From NCBI GenBank assembly GCA_965277105.1, contig OZ255710.1, positions 1 through 64,000 on the forward strand: DNA of 64,000 nt, written 5' to 3'. Within the stretch, counting starts at the first letter, position 1; every line of letters begins with the position of its first letter. Positions 45,415 to 54,490 of this stretch are shown one piece after another. The notes under the pieces are model-generated. The model was given only the letters and a program-made list of their open reading frames with translations, ran no database searches and was not told the DNA's origin. A program made the position numbers and the translations under genes. This DNA is from CAXSBA01 sp965277105 (GTDB lineage: Bacteria; Spirochaetota; UBA12135; COTS27; CAXSBA01).

Positions 45415-46368
45415 ATGCTAATGCGACAATTTATTACTTTTACTATATTATTTGGATTTTTTATTTTTTTAATCATAGCTTGTGGGCAAAAAGCTAAAGA
45501 ACAAAAAGAACAAGAAGCAATTATCCGCTCTACTAAAAAACTAGTGATTCTTTCGACAACTACTATTGTTAATGATTTAGTCGCGCAAATAGGAGGAGAG
45601 CGAGTTATTACGACTAGCTTAATGGGAGTGGGAATTGACCCGCATGCTTACCGGGCGAAAGAAGCTGATGCTAGACTTTTGTATAACGCGGAAGTTATTT
45701 TTTATAACGGACTTCACTTAGAAGCTAAACTTGCTACTATTTTAGAAAAACTTTCTGAAGAAAAAAAAGTTTTTGCGCTAGCTAATGGCTTGAATAAAAA
45801 TAAGTTAATCGAGGTAGAAGATGGAATTTACGATCCGCACTTTTGGTTTGCTGTGGATTTATGGGAAGCAGCAGCTCGTTATGTTTACGAGAAGTTAGCA
45901 GAGATCGACCCTCAATATAAACTTTATTATAAACAGCAATATGAAAACTATCGGCTTCAGTTAAAAGACTTAGATAAAAAAATTCGCCAAGCTGTTCAAG
46001 GGATTCCGACTAATAGAAGGATTTTAATTACAGGGCATGATGCTTTTGCCTATTTTGGGAAATATTATAATGTTGAAGTTTTGGGATTACAGGGGATTAA
46101 TACCTTAGCTAGAGCTAGTGCTGGTGATATTAATAATTTAGCTAATTTTATTATTGAAAAAAATATCCCTGCTATTTTTATTGAAACTTCTATTTCTAAA
46201 AAAAATATAATAGCAGTCCAGTCGGCGGTTTTTGCTAATGGCAGTTCGCTCATTATTGGTGGGGAGCTTTATACAGATGCTTTAGGGAATAAAAAAGAGC
46301 AGGCGGATACCTACATCAGCATGTTTGAAAAAAACATACAACAAATTGTTTATGGATTAAATCAATGA
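45415..46368 (+). CDS. troA: Manganese/zinc ABC transporter binding lipoprotein
   Basis: 317 residues. The signal ends LIIACGQK (Cys23), an ideal lipobox. Metal-ligand motifs of cluster A-I proteins are in order: GIDPHAYRAKEAD, DPHFWF, GHDAFAYF and ELYTDALG (His, His, His, Asp), as in TroA of Treponema. It binds Mn2+ or Zn2+ outside the inner membrane for TroBCD. The mature start CGQKAK is the same as that of PstS at 52835. A second ATG six nt downstream is an alternative start. Confidence 0.92.
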   Translation: MLMRQFITFTILFGFFIFLIIACGQKAKEQKEQEAIIRSTKKLVILSTTTIVNDLVAQIGGERVITTSLMGVGIDPHAYRAKEADARLLYNAEVIFYNGLHLEAKLATILEKLSEEKKVFALANGLNKNKLIEVEDGIYDPHFWFAVDLWEAAARYVYEKLAEIDPQYKLYYKQQYENYRLQLKDLDKKIRQAVQGIPTNRRILITGHDAFAYFGKYYNVEVLGLQGINTLARASAGDINNLANFIIEKNIPAIFIETSISKKNIIAVQSAVFANGSSLIIGGELYTDALGNKKEQADTYISMFEKNIQQIVYGLNQ

Positions 46369-47081
46369 AGCAAGAATCAATTATTACTCTAAAAAATATT
46401 GCAGTTCAGTATCAAGAAAAACTAGTTTTAGCTATTGATAGTTTGATAATTCCTGCTGGCATTTTGATGGCAATTATTGGTCCTAATGGTGCTGGCAAGT
46501 CGACCCTGGTTAAAAGTATTCTGCATAAAGTAAAGATAAACGCGGGAGGAGAAATTACTATTTTTCAAAAGATGTATAAAGATGTAAAAAAAAAAATAGC
46601 TTATATCCCACAAAAAGAAAAGTTAGATTGGGAATTTCCTATTAATGTTTTTGACTTTGTCCTTATGGGAAGTTATGGGCAGTTGGGTTGGTTGACTAGA
46701 CCAGGTAAGCAAGAGAAACAAAAAACTTATGAAGTTCTCCAAGAGTTAGCCATAGAAGATTTAAAAAATCGCCAGATTGGAGAATTGTCTGGCGGAGAAA
46801 AGCAGCGTATTTTCATTGCTCGAGCTTTAGTACAAAATAGCGAGATTTTCATTCTCGATGAGCCTTTTCAAGGTATCGATAGCAAAAGTGAAAAAAATAT
46901 TATAACCATTCTAAAAGCTTTAAAGAAAAAAGGCAAGACAATTATCGTCGTGCATCATGATCTTTCGAAAGTAAGAGAATATTTTAACTGGGTGCTTATG
47001 CTCAATAAAAAGCCGATTGCTTTTGGTCCCACTCAAAAAGTTTTTACCACTAAAAATATTTTCCAAACCTATTCTAATTAA
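46365..47081 (+). CDS. troB: Manganese/zinc ABC transporter ATP-binding protein
   Basis: 238 residues: Walker A GPNGAGKST, signature LSGGEKQR, Walker B IFILDEPF, and H-loop VVHHDLSKV, all of the metal-type family. The VLMGSYGQLGWL stretch is typical of TroB/ZnuC-like ATPases. It overlaps troA by 4 nt, which couples them. It powers uptake by the two permeases that follow. Confidence 0.95.
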   Translation: MKQESIITLKNIAVQYQEKLVLAIDSLIIPAGILMAIIGPNGAGKSTLVKSILHKVKINAGGEITIFQKMYKDVKKKIAYIPQKEKLDWEFPINVFDFVLMGSYGQLGWLTRPGKQEKQKTYEVLQELAIEDLKNRQIGELSGGEKQRIFIARALVQNSEIFILDEPFQGIDSKSEKNIITILKALKKKGKTIIVVHHDLSKVREYFNWVLMLNKKPIAFGPTQKVFTTKNIFQTYSN

Positions 47082-47089
47082 ATATTATT

Positions 47090-47923
47090 ATGTTTTTTAC
47101 GTATACTTATTTTATTGTTTTTTTAGGTACTTTTTTTATTGGGATTACAGCTGGGTTGATTGGAGTATTTGTTTATTTTAGAAGAGAAAGTTTAGTCGGC
47201 GATGTTTTGGGGCATGCTGCATTGCCGGGGATTGTTCTAGCTTTTATGCTTACTTTCATTAAAGACAATAATCTACTCATTCTAGGAGCAACCATTAGTG
47301 GATTGCTTTCTTTTTCTATGTATCGCTTCCTCTATCATAACACTCCTTTAGACCGCGATGCTGCTTTGGGGTCTACTTTAGCTTTTTTCTCTGGGTTGGG
47401 GATTACCTTACTAACGTATGTTCAGAAAATTCCCGAATCTTCTCAGGCAGGACTATGGGACTATATTTTTGGTAATGCTTCTAATTTGCTAAATAGCGAT
47501 GTGTATTTGATTATAGGATTTTTTTTAGTTATCTCTTTAACTATAAGCTTGTTTTATAAAGAATTAAAAACTATTACTTTTGATACTAATTTAGCTGAAA
47601 GTTTAAATTTACCGGTTAAGAAATTAGATTTTTTATTAACTTTAATAATTGGGGCAGCGGTGATGATTGGCATTAAAAGCATTGGGATTATCCTAATGAG
47701 TTCTTTAATCGTTGCTCCGGCTACGACTGTTAAACTATGGTCTAAAAGATTTTCTTCTACCCTTATTGTAAGTGGAGCAGTTGGAGGGCTTTACTGTTTG
47801 ATTGGAACGGGGATTAGCCTTTATTATTTTGAGATTCCTGTCGGGCCGATTATCGTTATGGTGGCTTCTTTAGGGTTTTTATTTTCTTTGCTTACTAAAT
47901 TAATGATAAAGCGAATTTTTTAA
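47090..47923 (+). CDS. troC: Metal ABC transporter permease (first)
   Basis: 277 residues, about eight membrane helices. It is ABC-3 family: FRRESLVGDVLGHAALPGI near the start and ITLLTYVQKIPESSQAGLWDYIFG later, with the conserved GIKSIGIILMSSLIVAPA. It lies 8 nt after troB. It pairs with the second permease to form a heterodimeric channel, as in TroCD. Confidence 0.94.
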   Translation: MFFTYTYFIVFLGTFFIGITAGLIGVFVYFRRESLVGDVLGHAALPGIVLAFMLTFIKDNNLLILGATISGLLSFSMYRFLYHNTPLDRDAALGSTLAFFSGLGITLLTYVQKIPESSQAGLWDYIFGNASNLLNSDVYLIIGFFLVISLTISLFYKELKTITFDTNLAESLNLPVKKLDFLLTLIIGAAVMIGIKSIGIILMSSLIVAPATTVKLWSKRFSSTLIVSGAVGGLYCLIGTGISLYYFEIPVGPIIVMVASLGFLFSLLTKLMIKRIF

Positions 47924-47924
47924 T

Positions 47925-48797
47925 ATGGGTTTAGAATTACAAATTATTTTAGTTGCGCTTATGGTGGCTTTTGCTTGTTTGTTGCCGGGAAATTTTTTAG
48001 TGTTAAAAAAAATATCTATGGTGAGTGATGCTATTAGCCACTCCGTTATTTTAGGGATTGTGCTCGGTTATTTTTTAGTGAAAAATCTTTATTCTCCTTT
48101 TTTATTTTTGGGAGCAGCGTTAAGTGCGTTTATTATGTTTTTCTTAACCGAAAAACTCATTCAATCTAAGCAAGTTAAAAGAGAAGCAGCAGTGGCGCTT
48201 ATCTTCCCTTTATTATTTTCTATTGCTATTATTCTCATTAACGTTTTTGCTAGTAATATTCATTTAGATGAAGACACGGTCATCACTGGTGGACTGGCCT
48301 TTATTCCTTTAGTGGGGTTTGATGCCTTTAATCTTTTTACTATCCCCAAAGCTTTAGTTATTAGTTTTTTCAACTTTATAGTTAATCTACTCCTAACTAT
48401 ATTTTTTTTTAAAGAACTTTCTTTGGTTAGTTTAGAAGAAGATTATGCCAGTGATTTAGGGCTTGGTTATAAAAAGATTAACTATGGTTTAGTGTTTATC
48501 ACTAGTCTAACAGCGGTTTGTTCTTTTGAAGCAGTGGGAAGCATTTTAGTCATTGGCTTTTTTATCTTACCGCCGAGCATTAGTTTTTTATGGGCTAAAA
48601 GTTTGAAAAAAATGCTAATGCTTAGTTTTTTAGTGGCTTCGATGAGTGTGATTGTTAGTTATATTATTGCTTATTTATATAATTTTTCGATTGCGGGCAC
48701 TATTTTAATTGTATTAGGTTTTTTTTTATTGTTATCCGTTTTTATCGCCCCGAAAAGCAAATGGGTTGCTTTTAGAAAAATTAAAAAAAATGTTTAA
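47925..48797 (+). CDS. troD: Metal ABC transporter permease (second)
   Basis: 290 residues, about eight helices, ABC-3 family: LLPGNFLVLKKISMVSDAISHSVILGI is the typical loop; AVGSILVIGFFILPPSISFLWAKS comes later. It starts 1 nt after troC stops. No TroR-type DtxR regulator follows, unlike Treponema tro operons, so regulation is open. Confidence 0.94.
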   Translation: MGLELQIILVALMVAFACLLPGNFLVLKKISMVSDAISHSVILGIVLGYFLVKNLYSPFLFLGAALSAFIMFFLTEKLIQSKQVKREAAVALIFPLLFSIAIILINVFASNIHLDEDTVITGGLAFIPLVGFDAFNLFTIPKALVISFFNFIVNLLLTIFFFKELSLVSLEEDYASDLGLGYKKINYGLVFITSLTAVCSFEAVGSILVIGFFILPPSISFLWAKSLKKMLMLSFLVASMSVIVSYIIAYLYNFSIAGTILIVLGFFLLLSVFIAPKSKWVAFRKIKKNV

Positions 48798-48854
48798 AGA
48801 ATCAATTAAAACTCATATTACAATTTAGTCAATTTAAATTAATTGATTTTAATA

Positions 48855-49379
48855 ATGAAACTCAGTATAAAAATAATTATTATTGTTTTCTTTTTCTTCC
48901 CCCATTTTGCCTACACTCAGAACCAAAGCAACGATAATTTGACGAATGTTATTTTTTATGAAGACAATTTTGTTCCTACTAACCCCTTAGAATTTTATGA
49001 GCAATCAACCTCGGTTAATTTTGTCAGAAGAACCGAAGCGATTTTTTTTATCTCTATTCCTTTTGCTTATTTATTTACCAATATCCTTTATACTTTAATG
49101 CCCTATGGTTCGGTTTTTTCGGCTTATTTTGATGGGGTAAGAGGAAGTCAATTGCGAGGAGGAAATTTTAGTTATAATCGAGAAAATAAGCCAGCATATG
49201 AAACGGTGAGTAACCCTTACTATATTGCCTTATGGGTAAATACCACTGTGTGGCCCGCTGGTATTGCGATTAATAGTTTTGTCGAAAGGGCTATTGACCC
49301 GAAAGTTTATCAGAGTTTTAGAAGAAAGATTATTAATAACCGAGCCCCACTTCAACGAATTTTCCAAAATCAGTTTTAA
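48855..49379 (+). CDS. Exported protein of unknown function
   Basis: 174 residues from ATG 48855 (a TTG four codons upstream is also in frame). Signal peptide MKLSIKIIIIVFFFFPHFAYT, likely cleaved just after it. No domain is recognised. Two hydrophobic stretches (about 64-85 and 125-145) separated by a charged GVRGSQLRGGNFSYN loop suggest a membrane or envelope protein. The C-terminal part is basic. It is 57 nt after troD and 5 nt before the pseudouridine synthase, so it may be co-transcribed with either. Confidence 0.65.
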   Translation: MKLSIKIIIIVFFFFPHFAYTQNQSNDNLTNVIFYEDNFVPTNPLEFYEQSTSVNFVRRTEAIFFISIPFAYLFTNILYTLMPYGSVFSAYFDGVRGSQLRGGNFSYNRENKPAYETVSNPYYIALWVNTTVWPAGIAINSFVERAIDPKVYQSFRRKIINNRAPLQRIFQNQF

Positions 49380-49384
49380 CTTTC

Positions 49385-50083
49385 TTGCAGGATTTTATTC
49401 TTTTTGAAGATGAGAGTTTGCTAATTATTAATAAGCCAGCGGGGGTTTATACTCATAAAAATTATACAGGGCAAAATGGTTTAGCCGTTAGCGAGTTTAT
49501 CAAAGACAAGCTTGATTTCCCTACTTCTCTTAAGCTAAATGATAAAGAGGCCCTTCGTTTGGGAATTGTTCATCGATTAGATAAAGACACTAGTGGGATA
49601 ATGATCTGTGCTAAAAACTCTCTTGTATTAGAAAAACTTCAAGAGCAGTTTAAACAGCGACAAGTCCTTAAAGAATATCAAGCGTTAGTTCATGGTAAAA
49701 TTTATAACCCTAAAACATTAACGGATTATTTAGTTCGTCATAAAAAAAATCGTACTTGGAAAATGATTTCTAAAAAACAAGAAGGACGAGAAGCTACTAC
49801 TTTGATCGAACCGTTAGACTTTTTTGAGAATAAAACGTTGGTTTTGGCTCGTCCTCTTAGTGGGCGTACTCATCAAATTCGATTGCAACTTTTTCATGCC
49901 GGCTTTCCCATTGTTGGTGATAAATGGTATAACCTTAGAAGAAATAAGTTTAATGAAGAAGAGTATCTTTATTTATGTTCTAAAAAAATTACTTTTTGTC
50001 ATCCGATAACCGAAGAAGAGCAAATCTGGGAAGTGCCTTTGCCAGATTTTTTTCTAGAAAAAATAAAAGAGCTAAAAAAATAA
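49385..50083 (+). CDS. RluA-family 23S rRNA/tRNA pseudouridine synthase
   Basis: 232 residues, TTG start at 49385. The catalytic Asp lies in the motif VHRLDKDTSGIM; LIINKPAGVYTH and ARPLSGRTHQIRLQL are conserved. No S4 domain is present, so the protein resembles RluA/TruC-sized enzymes more than RluD. The target site cannot be named from sequence. aroE follows directly. Confidence 0.9.
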   Translation: MQDFILFEDESLLIINKPAGVYTHKNYTGQNGLAVSEFIKDKLDFPTSLKLNDKEALRLGIVHRLDKDTSGIMICAKNSLVLEKLQEQFKQRQVLKEYQALVHGKIYNPKTLTDYLVRHKKNRTWKMISKKQEGREATTLIEPLDFFENKTLVLARPLSGRTHQIRLQLFHAGFPIVGDKWYNLRRNKFNEEEYLYLCSKKITFCHPITEEEQIWEVPLPDFFLEKIKELKK

Positions 50084-50084
50084 A

Positions 50085-50963
50085 ATGAAGATTGATTCTC
50101 AAACGAAAATTTATGGCGTCTTAGGCTATCCAGTAGCCCATTCTCATTCGCCACGAATTTTTAATGCATTATTTGCCAAGTATAAAATTAATGCAGTGTA
50201 TCACTTTTTCCCAGTAGAAGATAAACTTCAAAATCTGCGAGCTTTTTTGAAAAATATTAAAAATATTAATCTCCATGGCTTGTCGATAACCATTCCTTTT
50301 AAAAAAAAAGTTTTACCTTATTTAACGGACTTAGCCCCGTTAGCTAAAAAATTAAACTGTGTCAATACCATTAGCATCAAGCATACCCAAACTCAAGTAA
50401 AATTAAAGGGCTATAACTTTGACGGGCTAGCGGCTTGGGCGCCTATCCTTAAAATTCCTCACTGGCAAACTAGACAAATTCTTTTGCTCGGTTTTGGAGG
50501 AGCTGCTCAAGGAATCCTCCTTACGCTTTATCACCACTTTGCTTTTAGTGAAAAAATTACTTTAGCTGTTCGTAATCTGCCTAAAGCAAAAAAAAACCTT
50601 CAGCAAGTGCCTAGCAGTTGGCGAAAAATGATTAAGCTAATCCCGTTAAACGAATTTTCTTCTATTAATTCTTCTACTCATTTAAAGGACTTCGATATCA
50701 TTATCAATACTACTCCTATAGGGATGTCCCCAAAAAGTAATTTTTCTCCTTTGTCTAAAAAGCTTATTAATAAAAAACATTTTATTTACGACATAGTATA
50801 TAACCCCTTAAGTACTAAACTATTAAAAGATGCTAAAGCAAAAGGGGCTACTCCTATTTTTGGATTAACCATGTTTTTGGAGCAAGCTAGAAGGCAGTTT
50901 GAAGTTTGGACTGGAAAGGAGGTTTCGCTTAAAGTTATGCAGGAAATTTACTTAGCAAAATAA
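50085..50963 (+). CDS. aroE: Shikimate dehydrogenase
   Basis: 292 residues. The substrate-binding N-terminus reads GVLGYPVAHSHSP; the catalytic Lys lies in TIPFKKKVLP; Asn and Asp are in CVNTI and GYNFDG. The NADP loop is LLGFGGAAQG. It converts 3-dehydroshikimate to shikimate in aromatic amino-acid synthesis. ATG starts 1 nt after the previous stop. No other aro genes are nearby. Confidence 0.94.
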   Translation: MKIDSQTKIYGVLGYPVAHSHSPRIFNALFAKYKINAVYHFFPVEDKLQNLRAFLKNIKNINLHGLSITIPFKKKVLPYLTDLAPLAKKLNCVNTISIKHTQTQVKLKGYNFDGLAAWAPILKIPHWQTRQILLLGFGGAAQGILLTLYHHFAFSEKITLAVRNLPKAKKNLQQVPSSWRKMIKLIPLNEFSSINSSTHLKDFDIIINTTPIGMSPKSNFSPLSKKLINKKHFIYDIVYNPLSTKLLKDAKAKGATPIFGLTMFLEQARRQFEVWTGKEVSLKVMQEIYLAK

Positions 50964-50972
50964 ATTAGTAAA

Positions 50973-51740
50973 ATGAGAATTGGTATTTTTGATTCGGGAG
51001 TAGGGGGGCTAACCGTTGCCAAAGAAATCGCTAAAAAATTTCTTTATGATGACATTGTTTATTTTGGGGACTCTATTCATTTACCGTATGGCAATAAAAG
51101 CAAAAAAAATATCCTTCGCTATAGTTTTGCTAATGTGGAATTTTTAAGAAAAAAAAAGTGTGAAATTATTGTGGTGGCTTGTAATACTTCTACTGCTATT
51201 GCTATCGAACCCCTTAAAAAAAAATTCTCTTTTCCCATTTATGGGGTTATTGAAGGAGGTGTTCAAGAAGTTTTAAAGCAAAGTAAAACATTAAAAATTG
51301 GCGTACTAGGAACGACTAGGACTATTATCTCTTCAGCTTATAAAGATAAAATCTTAGAATGCCAGCCGCAAGCTAAAGTATATCAAGTAGCTAGTCCTTT
51401 ATTAGTTCCGATTATTGAAGAAGGATTAAAGGATAAAGAAATCATTAAAGCTATTATTCGAAACTACTTAGATCCTATAATTGGGAAAATTGACTCTCTT
51501 ATTTTAGGATGTACTCATTACCCTCTGTTAAAGCCGTTTATTCAAAAAATTTATCCTCAGCTCATTATTGTGGATTCTGCTAAAACCACAGCTTCTCTTA
51601 TTATGTTTAAAGATAAAAAATTAAATGAAAAAAAACGAAAAATTGAGATTATTACTAACGATGACAATGAAATTTTTCATCGTATAGCTAAGAAAATTTT
51701 TCCTAAAGAAAAAGTAATTTTACAAAAGGAAAGGAATTAG
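50973..51740 (+). CDS. murI: Glutamate racemase
   Basis: 255 residues. It has IGIFDSGVGGLTV, GDSIHLPYGNK, the first catalytic Cys in VACNTSTA and the second in GCTHYPLL. It supplies D-glutamate for peptidoglycan. It lies 9 nt after aroE. The stop codon is inside a strong hairpin shared with the convergent pstS. Confidence 0.95.
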   Translation: MRIGIFDSGVGGLTVAKEIAKKFLYDDIVYFGDSIHLPYGNKSKKNILRYSFANVEFLRKKKCEIIVVACNTSTAIAIEPLKKKFSFPIYGVIEGGVQEVLKQSKTLKIGVLGTTRTIISSAYKDKILECQPQAKVYQVASPLLVPIIEEGLKDKEIIKAIIRNYLDPIIGKIDSLILGCTHYPLLKPFIQKIYPQLIIVDSAKTTASLIMFKDKKLNEKKRKIEIITNDDNEIFHRIAKKIFPKEKVILQKERN

Positions 51741-51755
51741 AAAATTCCTTTCCTT
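51726..51755. terminator. Hairpin between murI and pstS
   Basis: A perfect 13-bp stem, AAGGAAAGGAATT (51726-51738) pairing with 51743-51755, closes a 4-nt loop; the murI stop codon is in the stem and loop. A T-rich tract follows on the minus strand (TTGTAAAATTAC), but no long T-run occurs on either side. It probably terminates the convergent transcripts or protects their ends. Confidence 0.65.
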
Positions 51756-51770
51756 ATCTATAAATTTTAA

Positions 51771-52835
51771 TTAAAGAGATGATCCTTCGAAAGTAATCGA
51801 GTCAATAATTTCTAACGCTTGAGCTCTAGCAGCATCGGGAAGCGGAGCGTAATATAATCCAGCAGCATACTGCTGAGCATCTTCGCTCACCATCCAGCTA
51901 AGTAATTTTTTCAATTCCTCAGCTAGTTCTTTTGGTCTGTCATTATAAGATTGCTCTTGGTAAAAAACAATCCAAGTAAACGTAGAGATAGGATAAGCAT
52001 TAGGGTCAGTTCTTTTTACTGAAGTTAATGCTATTCTCGTATCTGCTGGCAAATCAGCTTGAGCAGATAAACTAACTCCTTTTACTGATGGAGTAATGAA
52101 GTTCCCGCTGTTGTTTTTTACTTTAACCACTTTTAAACCAGTTTCTAAGGCATAGTTTAAACTAACATATCCAATACTGTTTTTTGTCTGATTAATCGAA
52201 CCAGTTACTCCTTCGTTTCCTTTAGAGCCAATACTTCCTTGAAACCATTTTAAAGATTTCCCTACTCCCATTTCACTTTTCCATTCAGCGTTTTGATTAG
52301 CTAAAAAGTCCGAGAAAGTAAAAGTAGTTCCTGATCCATCAGATCTTCTCACTACAATGATATCAGCATTTGGCAAGTTTTGTCCTGGGTTTAAGCTAGT
52401 GATAACAGGGTCATTCCATTTAGTAATTTTCCCCATAAAGATTTTAGCAATAGCGTCTCCATCTAATTGAAGATCGATATTCCCATCAATATTATAAGTA
52501 ATAGAAACTGCCCCTAAAACTGCTGGTATATGTAACAATTTTCGACTTGTACTACTTTCTATTTCTCCTAATTTTTTATCATTGATAAAAGCGTCAGTAG
52601 CTCCAAAATCAACAGTTGCTTCTGTTATTTGACGAACACCACCTCCTGAACCAATAGATTGATAATTAACTCTAATCTCTGTATCGTTATAGTATTTTTC
52701 AAATATTTCCGAATAAAACGGAAAAGGGAAAGAAGCTCCGGCCCCATTAATGGCTTCGACTTTAGCTTTTTGTCCGCATGCTACGAAAATTGAAACAGAA
52801 ATTAAAATTAAAAGTAGATTTATAATTTTTTTCAT
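51771..52835 (-). CDS. pstS: Phosphate-binding lipoprotein PstS
   Basis: 354 residues. The signal ends FVACGQKAK (Cys20). The mature protein begins with INGAGASFPFPFYSEIF, the PstS phosphate motif, followed by SGGGVRQI, GATDAFI and RSDGSGTTFTF. It binds phosphate outside the inner membrane. AGGAGG lies just upstream. No pstC, pstA or pstB follows here, so it must work with a transporter encoded elsewhere. The C-terminal ~130 residues have the usual GYVSLNYA and AYPISTFTW. Confidence 0.94.
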   Translation of the reverse strand: MKKIINLLLILISVSIFVACGQKAKVEAINGAGASFPFPFYSEIFEKYYNDTEIRVNYQSIGSGGGVRQITEATVDFGATDAFINDKKLGEIESSTSRKLLHIPAVLGAVSITYNIDGNIDLQLDGDAIAKIFMGKITKWNDPVITSLNPGQNLPNADIIVVRRSDGSGTTFTFSDFLANQNAEWKSEMGVGKSLKWFQGSIGSKGNEGVTGSINQTKNSIGYVSLNYALETGLKVVKVKNNSGNFITPSVKGVSLSAQADLPADTRIALTSVKRTDPNAYPISTFTWIVFYQEQSYNDRPKELAEELKKLLSWMVSEDAQQYAAGLYYAPLPDAARAQALEIIDSITFEGSSL

Positions 52836-53395
52836 CTTTTTCCTCCTGTATTTAATATATTTTTTTGTTTGTTATGATAAAGATTAAAAAATTTGTAACT
52901 TATGGCTGTTTATTAACCACAAATTCATTAGGGGGCACTCCCCCGTATTATTTTTTTTAATGGATTTTAGAAATTGTAATAAGCTAGGAAGTGCGGTGAA
53001 AACAATCATTAAACTGATTTTTTTTCGCTAACCCTTTGATTACTCTTTTGCTTAGAAGAATGAAATAATTAATTTTATTTTTCATTTAACAAAAATATAA
53101 TTTATTTTTTTTTAAAAGTCAAATTTTAATGTTATTTTTTTAATTTTTTATATTTGGTAAATTAATTTTTTCAAATTATTTTTTAGAAAACTTAGATTTA
53201 TAGGTAATTTTTTAAAACTTTAAGGATAAAAGTAGATTTTTTTTACTTTTATTTATGGGAAAATGGTCATAAATTTTTTCTTAAAAAATAAGAAATTTAC
53301 AACTAATATTATAATTAAATTATGCTCAATTCCCACTTTTCAGCTCACTTTTACTTTATTTTTAAAATAAATTTTTTTTAAAGAAATAATTTTTT
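52836..53395. other. Non-coding stretch between pstS and oxidoreductase gene
   Basis: 560 nt, mostly very AT-rich from about 53090 on, without a coding frame. The first 200 nt are less extreme and hold a GC-rich hairpin (52931-52944, separate entry) and a weak AATCA/TGATT hairpin with T8 near 53005-53025. No Pho box, SRP RNA or tmRNA motif was found. An unidentified small RNA may lie here. Confidence 0.4.
52931..52955 (+). terminator. Orphan terminator-like hairpin (possible small-RNA end)
   Basis: GGGGG-CACT-CCCCC (52931-52944) is followed by GTATTATTTTTTTT. It reads as a terminator on the plus strand, yet no plus-strand gene is upstream within the gap (murI ends 1.2 kb earlier, with pstS opposite between). 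It is one of few GC-rich patches in this part of the window. Confidence 0.5.
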
Positions 53396-54376
53396 TTGTA
53401 CCAAGCAGCTATTTTAGGACTAGGAAGGATAGCATCTTCATTAGAAGATGACCCTTTACGAGAGAAGCCCTGTACCCACGCAGGGGTAATTAAACGGCAT
53501 CCCCAAACTCGCTTAGTAGCTGGGGTTGATCTCATGGAAGAAAAAAGAAGTACATTTTCTCTTAGATGGAAATGCTCAAACACTTACCCTTCTTTGTCGA
53601 GTATGATGAAAAATCAAAAAATTGATATCTTGCATATTGCTACGCCTAGTTACTTGCACTTAAAGCATTTAAGCGAAGCTTTAGATTATAAAATTCCTCT
53701 AATTATCCTAGAAAAGCCCATTACGGATACCATGAACAACTATTCTAAATGCCAACTTTTAGCTAAGCGGATAAAAAAATCAACATCAAGGGTAGTAGTC
53801 AATCATGAAAGAAGATTTGCTGAAGATTATCGCTACTTAAAAGAAAATCTAGAAAAGGCTACTTGGGGTAAGTTAGATAGCGTTTCTGCCTATTTTTATA
53901 CAAATACTAAAACTCCACCTAATAAAATTTTATTTCATGATGGCACTCATTTAATTGATATTTTATTTTTTTTGTTAGGAGATAATTTAAGTTTAGTTAG
54001 CCCATTAAAAACCCATTCTGCTTATTTAAAGCAGTTTTCTTTTACTTTGAATAAAACTCCCGCATTTTTAGAACTTAGTAGCGATAAAAAACATTTTCAT
54101 TTTGAATTGATCTTTAATTTTTCTCAGGCTAGGGTAAGTATTGGTAACGGCATTTTTAAAATAGAAGAAGCTCGACCTAGTGAGCTGTATCAAGGTATAA
54201 AATCGTTAAAAATAGTGAAAGAAAAGCCTTTTAAGAAAACTCGCTATTTTATAAATATGCACAAACACGCTGTTGGTCTTTTGGAGAAGCCGCAAAATAA
54301 GAATTTTTCTAGCTTTGAAGATGGCTTAGCTATTTTAAAGTTTTTTAAAAAAATTAGTATAAAAAATAGCAGGTAG
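53396..54376 (+). CDS. Gfo/Idh/MocA-family oxidoreductase
   Basis: 326 residues. N-terminal Rossmann fold with GLGRIAS, then HIATPSYLHLKH, the catalytic-type EKPI, and NHERRFAEDY. The C-terminal alpha/beta domain holds a HDGTHLIDIL motif (Gfo/Idh H-x-D/E zone). The substrate is unknown; a sugar or nucleotide-sugar role is typical of the family. The start is TTG at 53396 in a poly-T stretch just after a stop codon at 53387, the only possible start in the region. No ribosome site is visible. Confidence 0.8.
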   Translation: MYQAAILGLGRIASSLEDDPLREKPCTHAGVIKRHPQTRLVAGVDLMEEKRSTFSLRWKCSNTYPSLSSMMKNQKIDILHIATPSYLHLKHLSEALDYKIPLIILEKPITDTMNNYSKCQLLAKRIKKSTSRVVVNHERRFAEDYRYLKENLEKATWGKLDSVSAYFYTNTKTPPNKILFHDGTHLIDILFFLLGDNLSLVSPLKTHSAYLKQFSFTLNKTPAFLELSSDKKHFHFELIFNFSQARVSIGNGIFKIEEARPSELYQGIKSLKIVKEKPFKKTRYFINMHKHAVGLLEKPQNKNFSSFEDGLAILKFFKKISIKNSR

Positions 54377-54409
54377 ATATGAGTTAGTTAGGTTATACTA
54401 TATTAGTTA

Positions 54410-54430
54410 AAACTTATTAAGTTAATAAGT
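54410..54430. terminator. Inverted repeat after oxidoreductase gene
   Basis: AACTTATTA (54410-54418) pairs perfectly with 54422-54430 across a 3-nt loop, followed by AACTTTTCT. AT-only stem and weak T-run; a terminator is possible but not certain. Confidence 0.4.
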
Positions 54431-54490
54431 TAACTTTTCTAAAAAAATAATATAAATCCCTGTTAAAATTATTGATAAATTATCTCAACT

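Noticed and set aside
52836..53395. SRP RNA, tmRNA, 6S or Pho box in the non-coding stretch
   Set aside because: None of the conserved motifs of these elements was found; only hairpins remain.
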